This document shows positions 1-8,638 of a DNA stretch of 64,000 nucleotides, piece by piece. The notes under the pieces were generated by a model. That model was given only the letters and a program-made list of their open reading frames with translations. It ran no database searches and was not told the DNA's origin. The stretch is from the NCBI GenBank assembly GCA_964249755.1, contig CAXUDB010000001.1:248001-312000 (forward strand). Direction: 5' to 3'. The translations under genes were made by a program, and so were the position numbers. The stretch is from Ilyomonas sp964249755. Its GTDB lineage: Bacteria; Bacteroidota; Bacteroidia; Chitinophagales; Chitinophagaceae. The stretch's first letter is position 1, and each line of letters begins with the position of its first letter.

Positions 1-1713
1 GGAAGATGCGTTGATGGATGCGTTGGTGCCGCTGGCCCTGGTGCTGGTGCGGACGTTGCCGGAGAAGTCGGTGACGGTGATGCTGCTAATGCCCTCTGTT
101 GGCAAGCCTTGTAGCTGTAAGGTGCTGCGGACGGGGTTGGGGAAGAGTTTAACACTTGCTTCGTTATTAATAGGAATGCTGTTGGAGAGGGAGCGGCTGC
201 CATCTTTGCCTGTAGCGGCTACGCGGTAGAGGGCGTTGTTGTTAGTTGTTGGTTCTTCGTAGGAAAGAGAAGATTGGTTGTTGTAGAGTTTGGCAACAGG
301 CTGATAGGTAACGCCTCCGTCTGTACTTCTTTGCACGGTGTAGTATCTTACATTGTTATCTCCCTGCCAGGTGATGCCGTGGTGCTGGAGCCAGCGGCGG
401 ATGCGGGTAATGATTTGCTGGCGGCGGCTGATGTCGTTGTTATAGCGGGCGAGCAGGTAACTCTCATAACCTTCTTCTTCGTTTTCATAACTGCCGCCCT
501 GTACAATCTTACCATCCGTTTGAAGGGTAGCGCAATAAGCGGTTGCTCTACCCCCCTCGTAAAGCGTTGTTTGTTTGCCATTTGTTGCAAAAGAAGAATC
601 AAGACTGCCATCGCCATCAAGGCGGCACAGAGCAAAATCGCTTTCTGTTGAGTTGCCCGCGCTTCCTGACAAGATAATCTTGCCATCGGGCTGCAAAAGA
701 ACTGCGTAAGTCTGCGCTCTTTTGCCATCAAAAGCCACGAGCGTTCTTCCCCCGTTGCCAAACGTTTCATCTAAACTACCATCGGTATTATAACGCAGCG
801 CAGCCATATAGATGATGAAATTATAACCGGAGGTAGTGCCGCCTAACACGATTTTGCCATCCGGCTGCACGAGGATGTCGCCCGGTGCATCGTGCCCACT
901 CAAGCCTTGCATACCTTGCGTAATGACGTTACCGTGATTACCAAAGCCGTCATCAAGAGTGCCATCGGTGTTGTAGCGGCTCAGCACATAATCTTCTCCA
1001 TCGTCTCCACCGGCAAGGGTATGCCCCGCCAAGAGTATCTTTCCGTCTTTCTGTATTGCCAACCCTGTTTCGTATATATCGGATTTATTGGTATAGTTGA
1101 TTACCCATCCATTAGTTCCAAATTGTGTGTCGAAAGTGCCGTTGGGTGACAGGCGGCTTATGAGGGAGTATGAGGTTTGCAAGTCGTTGGTTAAGCCGCC
1201 TCCGGCCACGATGATACTGCCGTCTGCATTCAATTTTACTTTCGTGTAACTATCGTAAATATGTGTTTCTGGTATAAATGCCATTCCATTCTCGCCAAAT
1301 GAGGAGTCAGGAAGCCCATTGCTCTGAAAGCGGGATACATAGGAGTAGTTATTAATGTCTGCTCCAATAACTTTTGCACCTACTACCAGTATCTTTCCAT
1401 CGGGTTGGAGTGCTATGTCAAACAATTCACTTCTTGGAGTTATATCTGAAAATCCATTATTGCCGAATGTGGAGTCTATTGTTCCATCTGTCAGAAAGCG
1501 AATAATATTACCCTTATTATTGAAGTCGGCATCCAGGTTTCCTCCGGCAGTTAGCAGTTTGCCATCGGGCTGCTGAACAATCGCCTTGTGATAACCAAAT
1601 AAGGCACCCGATACAAACCCTTTGTCGCCAAAAGTGATATCCAGCGTACCTGACTGGCTGAAAGCGGTGGCAGTTATTAATGCGGTCATCATGAGGCATA
1701 GAAGTGATTTCAT
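1..1713 (-). CDS. Delta-60 repeat protein with T9SS sorting domain (3' end outside window)
   Basis: Read from the ATG at 1713 the frame stays open to the window edge (571 codons), so the C-terminus is missing. The N-terminus (MKSLLCLMMTALI..) is a signal peptide. The body holds repeats of the type 'LQPDGKI...G...SRYNTDGTLD..FG', the delta-60 repeat (TIGR02608 family), which probably folds as a beta-propeller. Near the visible end comes 'LFPNPVRSTLQLQGL', the beginning of a T9SS type A C-terminal sorting domain, so the protein should be exported and anchored or released at the cell surface. It is a close paralogue of the gene at 1811-3580, which lies just upstream in the same orientation; the two are 97 bp apart and probably co-transcribed. 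The substrate or ligand is unknown. Confidence 0.85.
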   Translation of the reverse strand, partial: MKSLLCLMMTALITATAFSQSGTLDITFGDKGFVSGALFGYHKAIVQQPDGKLLTAGGNLDADFNNKGNIIRFLTDGTIDSTFGNNGFSDITPRSELFDIALQPDGKILVVGAKVIGADINNYSYVSRFQSNGLPDSSFGENGMAFIPETHIYDSYTKVKLNADGSIIVAGGGLTNDLQTSYSLISRLSPNGTFDTQFGTNGWVINYTNKSDIYETGLAIQKDGKILLAGHTLAGGDDGEDYVLSRYNTDGTLDDGFGNHGNVITQGMQGLSGHDAPGDILVQPDGKIVLGGTTSGYNFIIYMAALRYNTDGSLDETFGNGGRTLVAFDGKRAQTYAVLLQPDGKIILSGSAGNSTESDFALCRLDGDGSLDSSFATNGKQTTLYEGGRATAYCATLQTDGKIVQGGSYENEEEGYESYLLARYNNDISRRQQIITRIRRWLQHHGITWQGDNNVRYYTVQRSTDGGVTYQPVAKLYNNQSSLSYEEPTTNNNALYRVAATGKDGSRSLSNSIPINNEASVKLFPNPVRSTLQLQGLPTEGISSITVTDFSGNVRTSTRASGTNASINASS

Positions 1714-1810
1714 TGTTGTATGATTTAAGAAGTAAGAAATTAATTGTGAGGATGAGTGCTGCAATCATCAGTGTTCTGGCAGCCTCTTCTTACTGTGTGC
1801 TGCGTTGTCT

Positions 1811-3580
1811 TTATTGTTTAATGAAGGGGTGTGTGGTGATGGTATTGCCGCTTTGCACTTTGAGGAGGTAGTTGCCGGGTTTGAGGGCGGAGGCATTAAT
1901 GGATGCGGTGCTGCCGCTGCTAGTGGTGCTGGTGCGGACGTTGCCTGCGAAGTCGGTGACCGTAATGTTTGTTTTGTTGTTAGTAGATAACCCTTGTAAT
2001 TGGAGGGTGCTGCGGACGGGGTTGGGATAAATTTTGAATGTGCCTGCTAAATCGCCTTCATTTAGATAGATGCTATTGGAAATTGTTTTATAGCCGTTTT
2101 TATCCACCGCTACTACCCGGTAATAACCGGCACTTTCCACAGCACAATTGTAATCCTGGTATGCCGAACTGCTTAAGCCGCTCACTCTTTTGCTTTCAGT
2201 GAACCGGCTTCCGTTTTTGCTGTATTGCACACTGTAATAGTTTATAACTGTATTGTCTAAACCCTTCCAGCCGATGCCATGATTGTTGAGCCAGCGCTTG
2301 ATTTTGGCGATAAGGGATTTTTTATCACCATCGCCATTGTAGCGGGCGAGGAGATAGTTGTCGTAGCCTTTCCTAGAATTATAATATTCACCACCTAACA
2401 CAATTCTGCCGTCTTTTTGCAAGGCAGCGCATAAAGCTGATGAGTTGTAGTTAAGGTAAGGTGTTACATTTCTGCCATCTATCGCAAAGGAAGAATCTAC
2501 CGTGCCATTGTTGTTCAAACGGCAGAGAGCAAATGAGCTTTCACTTGGTGCAGTTCTAGTTCCACTAGTTCCTGCCAAGATGATCTTTCCATCAGGCTGC
2601 AGAAGAATACCTGACGATTGAGCCGTCATGTTTTCGAATGAAACGAAAGTTTTGCCTTCATTCCCGAAAGTGGCATCCAAACTTCCATTCGGAGTATAGC
2701 GGAAAGCGCTCATTTTGTATAGCCCTCCAACTTCATCTCCGGAATAACCGCCTGCCAGGATTTTGCCGTCTGGTTGTACAATAATATCTGTCAAGTCATC
2801 TATGCTTCCGAGACCATCTGTACTTACGGTTCCGTTGTTGCCGAAATTAGCATCTATGGTTCCGTCTCCATTGTAGCGGCTGATAGTGAAGTTATCATAT
2901 TCAAGACCTGGAATAGAGTTATACCCGCCCAGAAGTATCTTTCCGTCTTCCTGTAGGGCAAGCGCCCTTTCACCGATAATTGTGTAATTGAGGATTCGAC
3001 CTTCTGCTCCCAAGTTTGCATCAAATACACCTTCCGGCGAGATGCGGCTTATGAATGAATACTCCGGCACGATAGCCTGTGGATTGGTTTGACCAAAACC
3101 GGCTATAATAATGGTTCCATCACTTTTCACTGCAAGGTGATTGTAAGTGTAATAATCTTTATAAATGGGGGTGAATGCGAAGCCATTCAGACCAAAGGAA
3201 GAATCTGCCCTGCCATCCGGCAATAAACGCACAACTGCAATACGGGATACATTGGCTTCATCTCTAGTTGAGCCAAACGCGAGTATCTTATTATCGGGTA
3301 ACAACACCAAATCTTTACCACTCAAAGAAGAAAAAAAGCCGTTAGTGCCAAAAGCAGAATCTAATGTACCATCAGGTAAAAAACGGATAACGCCGCCTTT
3401 ACTGGAAGAACTCGCAGTTACCAATTTGCCATCCGGCTGCTGAACTACCGCATTGTGGTATCCGAATTCGGTAGTGGCGGAAAATCCGTCTTCTCCAAAC
3501 GATTTGTCTAAGGAGCCGGGTTGACTAAAGGAGGCATACGCTGTTAACAAAATGGCGCTGAAAAGTAGAAGAGATTTCAT
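1811..3580 (-). CDS. Delta-60 repeat protein with T9SS sorting domain
   Basis: A 589-residue secreted protein. Residues 1-19 are a signal peptide ending ASFSQ. Residues about 20-420 carry seven or more delta-60 repeats, recognised by 'LLPDGRADSSFGLNGF' and 'VQPDGKILAGGYSGD'. A fibronectin-like segment follows ('YYSVQYSKNGSRF'), and the last 75 residues are a T9SS type A sorting domain ('IYPNPVRSTLQLQGL', ending NYLLKVQSGNTITTHPFIKQ). The order of domains and even the DNA of the sorting domain match the downstream gene at 1-1713, so the pair arose by tandem duplication. Such proteins are generally extracellular and of unknown role (adhesion or glycan binding is inferred). Confidence 0.9.
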   Translation of the reverse strand: MKSLLLFSAILLTAYASFSQPGSLDKSFGEDGFSATTEFGYHNAVVQQPDGKLVTASSSSKGGVIRFLPDGTLDSAFGTNGFFSSLSGKDLVLLPDNKILAFGSTRDEANVSRIAVVRLLPDGRADSSFGLNGFAFTPIYKDYYTYNHLAVKSDGTIIIAGFGQTNPQAIVPEYSFISRISPEGVFDANLGAEGRILNYTIIGERALALQEDGKILLGGYNSIPGLEYDNFTISRYNGDGTIDANFGNNGTVSTDGLGSIDDLTDIIVQPDGKILAGGYSGDEVGGLYKMSAFRYTPNGSLDATFGNEGKTFVSFENMTAQSSGILLQPDGKIILAGTSGTRTAPSESSFALCRLNNNGTVDSSFAIDGRNVTPYLNYNSSALCAALQKDGRIVLGGEYYNSRKGYDNYLLARYNGDGDKKSLIAKIKRWLNNHGIGWKGLDNTVINYYSVQYSKNGSRFTESKRVSGLSSSAYQDYNCAVESAGYYRVVAVDKNGYKTISNSIYLNEGDLAGTFKIYPNPVRSTLQLQGLSTNNKTNITVTDFAGNVRTSTTSSGSTASINASALKPGNYLLKVQSGNTITTHPFIKQ

Positions 3581-3680
3581 TGTTGTTTATTTTAAAATGA
3601 AAGAAAATTTTATGGGCAGGGTGTATCCGTGCAGCCAAGATCGTTATTTAATAAATCGCATTTCACTCTATTCTACTTTA

Positions 3681-3704
3681 CCGGTTGGTGTCCCCACCGA
3701 CCGG
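3681..3704 (+). repeat. REP hairpin, left copy
   Basis: A 24-base imperfect palindrome (CCGGTTGGTG, loop TCCC, CACCGACCGG) with a 10-bp stem containing one wobble pair. With its flanks (ctta before, aatga after) it matches the reverse complement of the copy at 4317-4340. The two bracket the RAYT transposase gene in inverted orientation, the arrangement expected for a RAYT and its REP substrates. Confidence 0.8.
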
Positions 3705-3721
3705 AATGATGAGCCCGGTGC

Positions 3722-4232
3722 CTATTCCCTGTAATGCGTCAGCATCCCAAACTCATCCACACCTTCCCAATAAAACCTCGCACTGCTCCAGCGATACTCT
3801 TCCGGTAAAGTACACAATTTCCATTTCTCCTTCACCGGGTTGTTATGAATATAATCCAACTTATGCAGCAACGCCGCTTCCGATGTAACTGCCACTGCCA
3901 GCGGGTCGCGCTTCCAGAATTGATGCCGCCTGTCCTCCTTTTCACACTTGTATAAAGCCAAGGTTTCCATTCCGCGAAGGGCTTTTTTGAACTGGTGAGC
4001 CGTAAACTTTGTAAAACTTGCCGCCGTGTTTTCCTTACCGTTTTGTTCTTTGATGTACCACAGTAAATGAATATGATTGGGCATGATTACGTATCCGTAG
4101 CGTGTAATTAAATCCTGTTGTACAAGATATTGAAGCGAAGAAATGACAATGCGTTTCAGCGAATCATCTGACAGCAGGTGTTTAAAAATCAACAATGGTA
4201 TCGGTATAAAAGTAACACAGGCTCACCTGCAT
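3722..4232 (-). pseudogene. REP-associated tyrosine transposase (RAYT, Y1_Tnp family), frameshifted
   Basis: RAYTs are single-copy relatives of IS200/IS605 transposases that act on REP hairpins. The HUH motif is seen in 'MPNHIHLLW' and the catalytic tyrosine in 'KLDYIHNNPVKE', followed by the family-typical 'YRWSSARFY' and 'GMLTHYRE'. The main frame (3722-4195) has no convincing start. Upstream, another frame from the ATG at 4232 encodes MQVSLCYFYTDTIVDF, the usual N-terminus of this family, and then hits a stop. Removing one base from the A5 run at 4184-4188 (T5 on the coding strand) joins the two as ..TIVDFKHLLSDDSLKR. The gene is therefore either inactivated by a homopolymer insertion, expressed by slippage, or affected by a sequencing error. 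An ATG at 4262 in the same upstream frame is an alternative start. Confidence 0.85.
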
Positions 4233-4316
4233 CTGCCCCTGCCGTTTATGAAGGAAATTCATACAGGAAAGATAGAGAATTGCTGGAACGCACACTTACT
4301 TTTTACGTCTCTCATT

Positions 4317-4340
4317 CCGGTCGGTGGGGACACCGACCGG
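4317..4340 (-). repeat. REP hairpin, right copy
   Basis: A perfect 10-bp stem (CCGGTCGGTG / CACCGACCGG on the minus strand) with a 4-base loop. On the minus strand it reads tttaCCGG..CCGGaatga, the same as the left copy at 3681-3704 read on the plus strand. It lies about 85 bp upstream of the repaired RAYT start. Confidence 0.8.
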
Positions 4341-4452
4341 TAAAGGAAAAATAATTTTTCTCGTGTACTTGAGTCATCAACATCAAAACACAAACGCTGA
4401 CAGGACTTTGACTTCTGTCAGCGTTTGTGCCTATTAAAACAAGATTGTATCT

Positions 4453-6135
4453 CTATTTCTTCCCTGTAATCTCCAAAATGGGCTTGCCGGTGCAGCCGCT
4501 GGGCATCTGGATTTGCAGCAAGGCGGCTACGGTGGGCGCGATATCGCTCATATAGGTAACCGTGTTGGTTTTGCCGGGGTGAATGCCCCAGCCCATCCAT
4601 ACCAGCGGGATGTGCGCATCGTAGGCATAGGCCACGCCGTGCCCTGTGCCGGTTTGGGCGTAGCCCGACAGCCAGCCGGGCTGCAGGATGTATTGAATAT
4701 CGCCACTGCGCTTCCGGTTGTAGCCATTGATCATCATGGCTTTTAAAGGCTCGGCTACGGTGGTGGCAGATAGCTGGCTGATGTCGATAGCGTTGGCTAC
4801 CTGTGGTACCTGCAGCAGTTGCGCAATGAGGTATTGCTTTACGCTGTCGCGGTTTTTGCCTGCGGCGGCAATGGCGTTGTCGTTCAGATACACCTGGTAG
4901 TTTTCCATATCACTGATGCCATTACTGATACCCCATTTCTGCAGGGATGAATCTAAGGAAGCTCTCAGTTTCGCTTCGTTGAAGGAACCGCCGGGTAGTT
5001 TATGCTGCTGCAGAAAGGCTGGTGCGTGTACGACGCCATGGTCGGCAGTAAGAAAGACGGTATAGGCATTCTTGCCGACCGTTTTATCGAGATACTGGAA
5101 GAAGGCGGCCAAGTCTTTATCGAGCCGCAGGTAGATGTCTTCCGTTTCTACGGAGTTGGGACCAAACTGGTGCCCGATATAATCGGTGGAAGAAAGGCTT
5201 ACGCAAAGCATATCGATAACCGCGCTGCTGCCGAGGTGATAGCCTTCGATGAGTTTCCGGGCAAAATCGAGCGTGTAGGTGTTGCCATAGGGGGTGGCAG
5301 CCAGCACCTCGTACGGTGTGCTCTTTCTGCCTTTCATCATGTCGTGCGGAAAAGAGGTAGTGGTTTCGTTGCTGTACTTGCCTTCGTAGGGTTCTTCGTC
5401 GGGCGTGCTTTGGGTGTAAGTGTTGGCGGGATAGAGCGTTGTCCATGGCTTGGATAAGTATTGCTTTGGCAAATCCTGCGCATTAAACTCAGTTACCCAG
5501 CGCGGCATCGAATCCATATAGTAAGTGCTGGTAATGAATTTGCCTGCGGAGCCATCGTACCAGTAAGCCGCATTGGCAGAATGCCCGGCGGGCAGGATGG
5601 CGCCGCGATCTTTAATGGCAACGCCTACCACCTTGCTTTGGAAGTTGGTAGCCAGCCGCAGCTCATCGCCAATGGTGGTGGAGAGCATGTTGCGCGGGCT
5701 CATCTCGCCTTCGGGCGAAGTGCTGCCAACACCGTGTACGGTGGTGTCTTCGGCACAATAGACGGCGCGCTTTAACTCGCGGCTATACCAGAAATTACCC
5801 ACAATACCATGCACGGCCGGCACCGAGCCGGTGTACACGCAGGTGTGCCCGCAGGCGGTGACGGTGGGCGTGTAGGGGATCATGGTATTCTCGCAGGAGA
5901 AACCTTCGCGCAGCATTCTTTTAAAACCATCGGCGGTGTAGCGGTCGGAATAGCGATAGAGAAAATCCCAACGCATCTGGTCTACCACGATACCGATGAC
6001 CAGTTTAGGCCGCTTTACTTCGGGCGGTGTTGTTTGTGCGAAAAGGGGCAATTGAATGATGGCGAAGTAAACAAGGGAAGTGAGTAACAAATACTTGCAG
6101 CGCATTGCTCCGAAGGCTTTCAACAGGTTCATCAT
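4453..6135 (-). CDS. pafA: PafA-like periplasmic alkaline phosphatase
   Basis: A 560-residue protein of the alkaline phosphatase superfamily that removes phosphate from phosphomonoesters in the periplasm. An N-terminal hydrophobic signal ends near 'LPLFAQ' (residue 34). The metal-site aspartate is in 'GIVVDQMRWDF' (D52). The nucleophile threonine is T93 in 'PTVTACGH', followed 21 residues later by N114 in 'GIVGN'. K175 and R177 in 'IKDRGAILPAGH' correspond to the Lys/Arg pair that defines the PafA type against E. coli PhoA (Ser nucleophile) and nucleotide pyrophosphatases. 'TADHGV' supplies further metal ligands. The length fits the family. It stands alone, on the minus strand. Confidence 0.9.
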   Translation of the reverse strand: MMNLLKAFGAMRCKYLLLTSLVYFAIIQLPLFAQTTPPEVKRPKLVIGIVVDQMRWDFLYRYSDRYTADGFKRMLREGFSCENTMIPYTPTVTACGHTCVYTGSVPAVHGIVGNFWYSRELKRAVYCAEDTTVHGVGSTSPEGEMSPRNMLSTTIGDELRLATNFQSKVVGVAIKDRGAILPAGHSANAAYWYDGSAGKFITSTYYMDSMPRWVTEFNAQDLPKQYLSKPWTTLYPANTYTQSTPDEEPYEGKYSNETTTSFPHDMMKGRKSTPYEVLAATPYGNTYTLDFARKLIEGYHLGSSAVIDMLCVSLSSTDYIGHQFGPNSVETEDIYLRLDKDLAAFFQYLDKTVGKNAYTVFLTADHGVVHAPAFLQQHKLPGGSFNEAKLRASLDSSLQKWGISNGISDMENYQVYLNDNAIAAAGKNRDSVKQYLIAQLLQVPQVANAIDISQLSATTVAEPLKAMMINGYNRKRSGDIQYILQPGWLSGYAQTGTGHGVAYAYDAHIPLVWMGWGIHPGKTNTVTYMSDIAPTVAALLQIQMPSGCTGKPILEITGKK

Positions 6136-6181
6136 GCCGGTGTGTTTTATATTGGTGCTGCCCGCCTGTGTGCGGGCGGTG

Positions 6182-6189
6182 CAAATGTA
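6182..6189 (-). promoter_or_regulatory. Possible -7 element of the pafA-like gene
   Basis: TACATTTG on the minus strand matches the Bacteroidota -7 consensus TAnnTTTG, about 47 bp before the start codon at 6135. No TTTG was found at the usual 19-21 bp upstream, so support is only partial. Confidence 0.35.
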
Positions 6190-6627
6190 TAATGAAGCTC
6201 CGTTTGTAAAGGGGGTTTACAATTTAATAAAGTGAGGATGGAGGCATTTGGTTTTGCGGTTTTATTTCGCTTATTGTACAATCACCTTCTACTTTCTTTT
6301 CTTGAAAAAAGAAAGTAGCAAAGAAATTCAAGCACGGATGATATCCATCACATCCGTGCACAGTTTTTCAATTGAGCTGTGGTAGTACTGTGGTGAAGAA
6401 CAGTTGAGCCTTGATGGCTTAAGGCTGAGACGTTGACAGATATGGTAAAGAATGGTGGAGCATTGAGGACTGCACATTTATGAATGAAGCTAAAGATATC
6501 CTATTGGTGTTCATAAAGGCTCCGCACGTTTTGCCGGACTCGCGCACCTTAGGTGTCACCTTTTATTGATTTCTGCAATGTTTATCATATTCAAATAAAG
6601 ATTTTGGACAATTGGTGCAAAACGTAG
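6190..6627. other. Intergenic region between pafA-like gene and folP
   Basis: No coding frame of interest was seen. It contains a hairpin repeat at 6289-6318 and otherwise AT-rich sequence without recognisable motifs. The folP stop lies at its right end, so it also holds the 3' flank of that gene. Confidence 0.5.
6289..6318. repeat. Palindromic hairpin, intergenic
   Basis: Perfect 12-bp stem CTACTTTCTTTT / AAAAGAAAGTAG around the loop CTTGAA. It may be a dispersed palindromic repeat or a weak bidirectional terminator. From memory, similar TTTCTTTTCTTGAAAAAAG texts occur between genes in Bacteroidota; this could not be checked here. Confidence 0.5.
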
Positions 6628-7476
6628 TTAGCTTTCTTCACTCTTTTCTATACCTGTTGCCGCGCCAACGAGTGTGATGGCTTCGATGGCTTCCTTTACA
6701 TCGTGGACGCGGAGGATGGATGCGCCTTTGAGTAAGGCAATGGTATTGAGAACCGTGGTGCCATTGAGGGCTTTATCGGGTGTTGTGTGGAGGGTTTTGT
6801 AAACGGTGCCTTTGCGTGAAATGCCTGCCAGTATTGGCTTCTGCAGGATGTGGAATACATCGAGGTGGTTTAGCAATGTAAAATTCTGCGCGATGGTTTT
6901 GGCGAAGCCAAAGCCGGGGTCAACGATAATGTCGTGAATGCCGGCTTCTTTGCATTGATGGATGGTTTGTATAAAATAATCCAATACTTCCCGCGTGACA
7001 TCTTCATACACAGCCAATGACTGCATGGTTTGCGGTGTGCCACGGCTGTGCATTAATACATAGGGTACGCGTAGCGAAGCCACGGTTGCAAACATTGTTT
7101 CATCCCTTCGTCCGCCGCTTACATCATTCACCAAACAGGCGCCGGCGGCTATGGCTGCTTTGGCTACGCCGGCATAAAATGTATCTACCGAGATACAGGC
7201 ATCGGGATAATGTTTGTGTATTGACTCAATCAGGGGCAAGACGCGGTCGCCCTCTTCTTCCGAGCTTACCACTGCGCTTCCCGGTGCGGTGCTTTGTCCG
7301 CCGATGTCGAGAAACATAGCGCCTTCGTTGAGCATTATTTCGGCTTTCTGCAACGCAGCGTCTTCTGCCGCCGCGCGACTGTCTTTATAAAAAGAATCGG
7401 GCGTGGCATTGAGGATGCCCATTGTTACCGGCTCCTTTATCATCAACAATCTTCCATTACAATTCAGTGTGAACAT
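6628..7476 (-). CDS. folP: Dihydropteroate synthase
   Basis: Cytoplasmic folate-pathway enzyme joining p-aminobenzoate to 6-hydroxymethyl-dihydropterin diphosphate; target of sulfonamides. Signatures in order: 'MGILNATPDSFY' near the N-terminus, 'FLDIGGQSTAPG' (pABA/pterin loop), 'ISVDTFYA', 'LVNDVSGG', 'VPYVLMHSRGTP', 'IIVDPGFGFAKT', 'GISRKG', and 'ILRVHDVKEA' at the C-terminus. The frame opens at 7533, but those extra 19 residues overlap a terminator-like hairpin at 7532-7566. I therefore take the ATG at 7476 (MFTLNCNGRLLMIKEP), giving 282 residues, the usual length. No other folate gene lies beside it. Confidence 0.93.
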   Translation of the reverse strand: MFTLNCNGRLLMIKEPVTMGILNATPDSFYKDSRAAAEDAALQKAEIMLNEGAMFLDIGGQSTAPGSAVVSSEEEGDRVLPLIESIHKHYPDACISVDTFYAGVAKAAIAAGACLVNDVSGGRRDETMFATVASLRVPYVLMHSRGTPQTMQSLAVYEDVTREVLDYFIQTIHQCKEAGIHDIIVDPGFGFAKTIAQNFTLLNHLDVFHILQKPILAGISRKGTVYKTLHTTPDKALNGTTVLNTIALLKGASILRVHDVKEAIEAITLVGAATGIEKSEES

Positions 7477-7531
7477 GGCTGCTGTTTGAGGTGTAATGAT
7501 ACGGAATAAACAGACTTTGCTTTCAGCCAAC

Positions 7532-7566
7532 AAAAACGGCGCGCCATCCTCACGATGAACACGCCG
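7532..7566 (-). terminator. Terminator of the cupredoxin gene
   Basis: On the minus strand CGGCG pairs with CGCCG around an inner CATC/GATG stem and is followed by TTTTTG. It lies 25-60 bases beyond the stop of the upstream cupredoxin gene (7591). Confidence 0.55.
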
Positions 7567-7590
7567 CTATTTAAACACCTCTGCTGCCGT

Positions 7591-8523
7591 TTACTCGAAT
7601 ACAAGCCGTTTTGTTTCCCGCTTTCCATCTAAAGTAAACACTACGGTGTAGGTACCGGAAGGTAATTCGCCCAAATGGAAATGCCCGTTGTTGATGCCGG
7701 CGGTTGCCATCATGTTAGTTTGCTTGACGATTTTGCCATTGCTGTCAAATAGTTGCACCAGCATGCTGCCGTCTTTATCGGCATTGAACTGAAGCATCAG
7801 GTGGCCCGGGCTACTGACAGGATTGGGGCTCATGCTGATGATAATGCCGCCTTTTACTTTATCATTCTTAAGCAAAGCGATAGGTGACAACTGCGTTCTG
7901 CCATCGTTGTCCACCGTCTTTATAGTGTAGTAAACATAGTGGCTGTTGGAGGCAGCATTGTCAGCATAAGTATAAGTTTTCTGGGAAGAAGAAACACCGG
8001 TAGCAGTTACTTTTCCAATATCTGCGAAATGGCTTCCGTCTATGCTTTTCTGAATAGAATAATAGCTTACGTTCTGCTCGTTGGCAACCGTCCATTTCAG
8101 CAGCGCTTTACCATCCTGCGACAAAGAAGCGCCAAAACTTAACAACGTTACCGGCAACACCGCAGAAACATTAATAGTACCAGCCATGTCGGGAGCATGA
8201 GGAATGCACCAATATTTATAGACACCTGCAACAGTAAGCTTATAACTAAACGTTTTATTGGTTGAGTTAATGGGACTATTCCAGGTGGCAGCGCCTGCCG
8301 GCAATGAATTGCCACTGCCTTGCGGAGATGCAGGATCACAGGTAGTAGTGTGGCTGCCACTTACCCACACCCAGGTAATTGTATCGCCCACCGAAGCATT
8401 TACGGTTGAGGAACCACCCGGTACTGAAAACTGAAAATTGGCAACCTGAACTGTATAGGTTGTGGCGCCAGCCGTTAAAAAACCTGCGCACAATATCGCA
8501 GCGAATAGTAGATGTTTGTTCAT
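7591..8523 (-). CDS. Secreted cupredoxin (plastocyanin/azurin-like) with T9SS sorting domain
   Basis: A 310-residue exported protein. The signal peptide ends at 'LTAGATT' (about residue 22). Residues about 22-120 form a cupredoxin-like domain: 'VQVANFQFSVPGG', 'VGDTITWVW', a first histidine in 'SGSHTTTC', then 'YKYWCIPHAPDMAG', which supplies Cys, His and Met. These four residues make a type I copper site. A fibronectin-like segment ('VTLLSFGASLSQDGKALLKW') and a T9SS sorting domain ('SMSPNPVSSPGHLMLQF..', ending TKRLVFE) follow. It probably serves as a surface-anchored electron carrier. It is divergent from the sigma factor operon, which itself carries cytochrome and YceI genes, so a joint redox function is plausible. 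Confidence 0.88.
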   Translation of the reverse strand: MNKHLLFAAILCAGFLTAGATTYTVQVANFQFSVPGGSSTVNASVGDTITWVWVSGSHTTTCDPASPQGSGNSLPAGAATWNSPINSTNKTFSYKLTVAGVYKYWCIPHAPDMAGTINVSAVLPVTLLSFGASLSQDGKALLKWTVANEQNVSYYSIQKSIDGSHFADIGKVTATGVSSSQKTYTYADNAASNSHYVYYTIKTVDNDGRTQLSPIALLKNDKVKGGIIISMSPNPVSSPGHLMLQFNADKDGSMLVQLFDSNGKIVKQTNMMATAGINNGHFHLGELPSGTYTVVFTLDGKRETKRLVFE

Positions 8524-8638
8524 AAGAAATGTTGTTTGATAAGTGAAAACGGAAAGATGAAACGAAGCGTTGCCAGTTTCTATAAAAAAATTTTCTGCAG
8601 GATGATTACAAAATTTATCTTTCAGGCAACCCTATTAT

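Noticed and set aside
1..1713. CRISPR-like or tandem DNA repeats in the delta-60 genes
   Set aside because: The periodicity is at protein level with divergent DNA; it reflects domain repeats, not arrays.
3722..4195. An intact 157-residue RAYT starting at the TTG at 4195
   Set aside because: It would lack the conserved CYFYTDTI N-terminus, which is present in another frame directly upstream; a frameshift explains both.
4453..6135. Several plus-strand open frames over the phosphatase gene (for example 5002-5457)
   Set aside because: Antisense shadows of a GC-rich coding region; no family motif or ribosome-binding site.
6628..7533. folP starting at 7533
   Set aside because: The extra residues are not family-like and overlap the terminator hairpin of the upstream gene.
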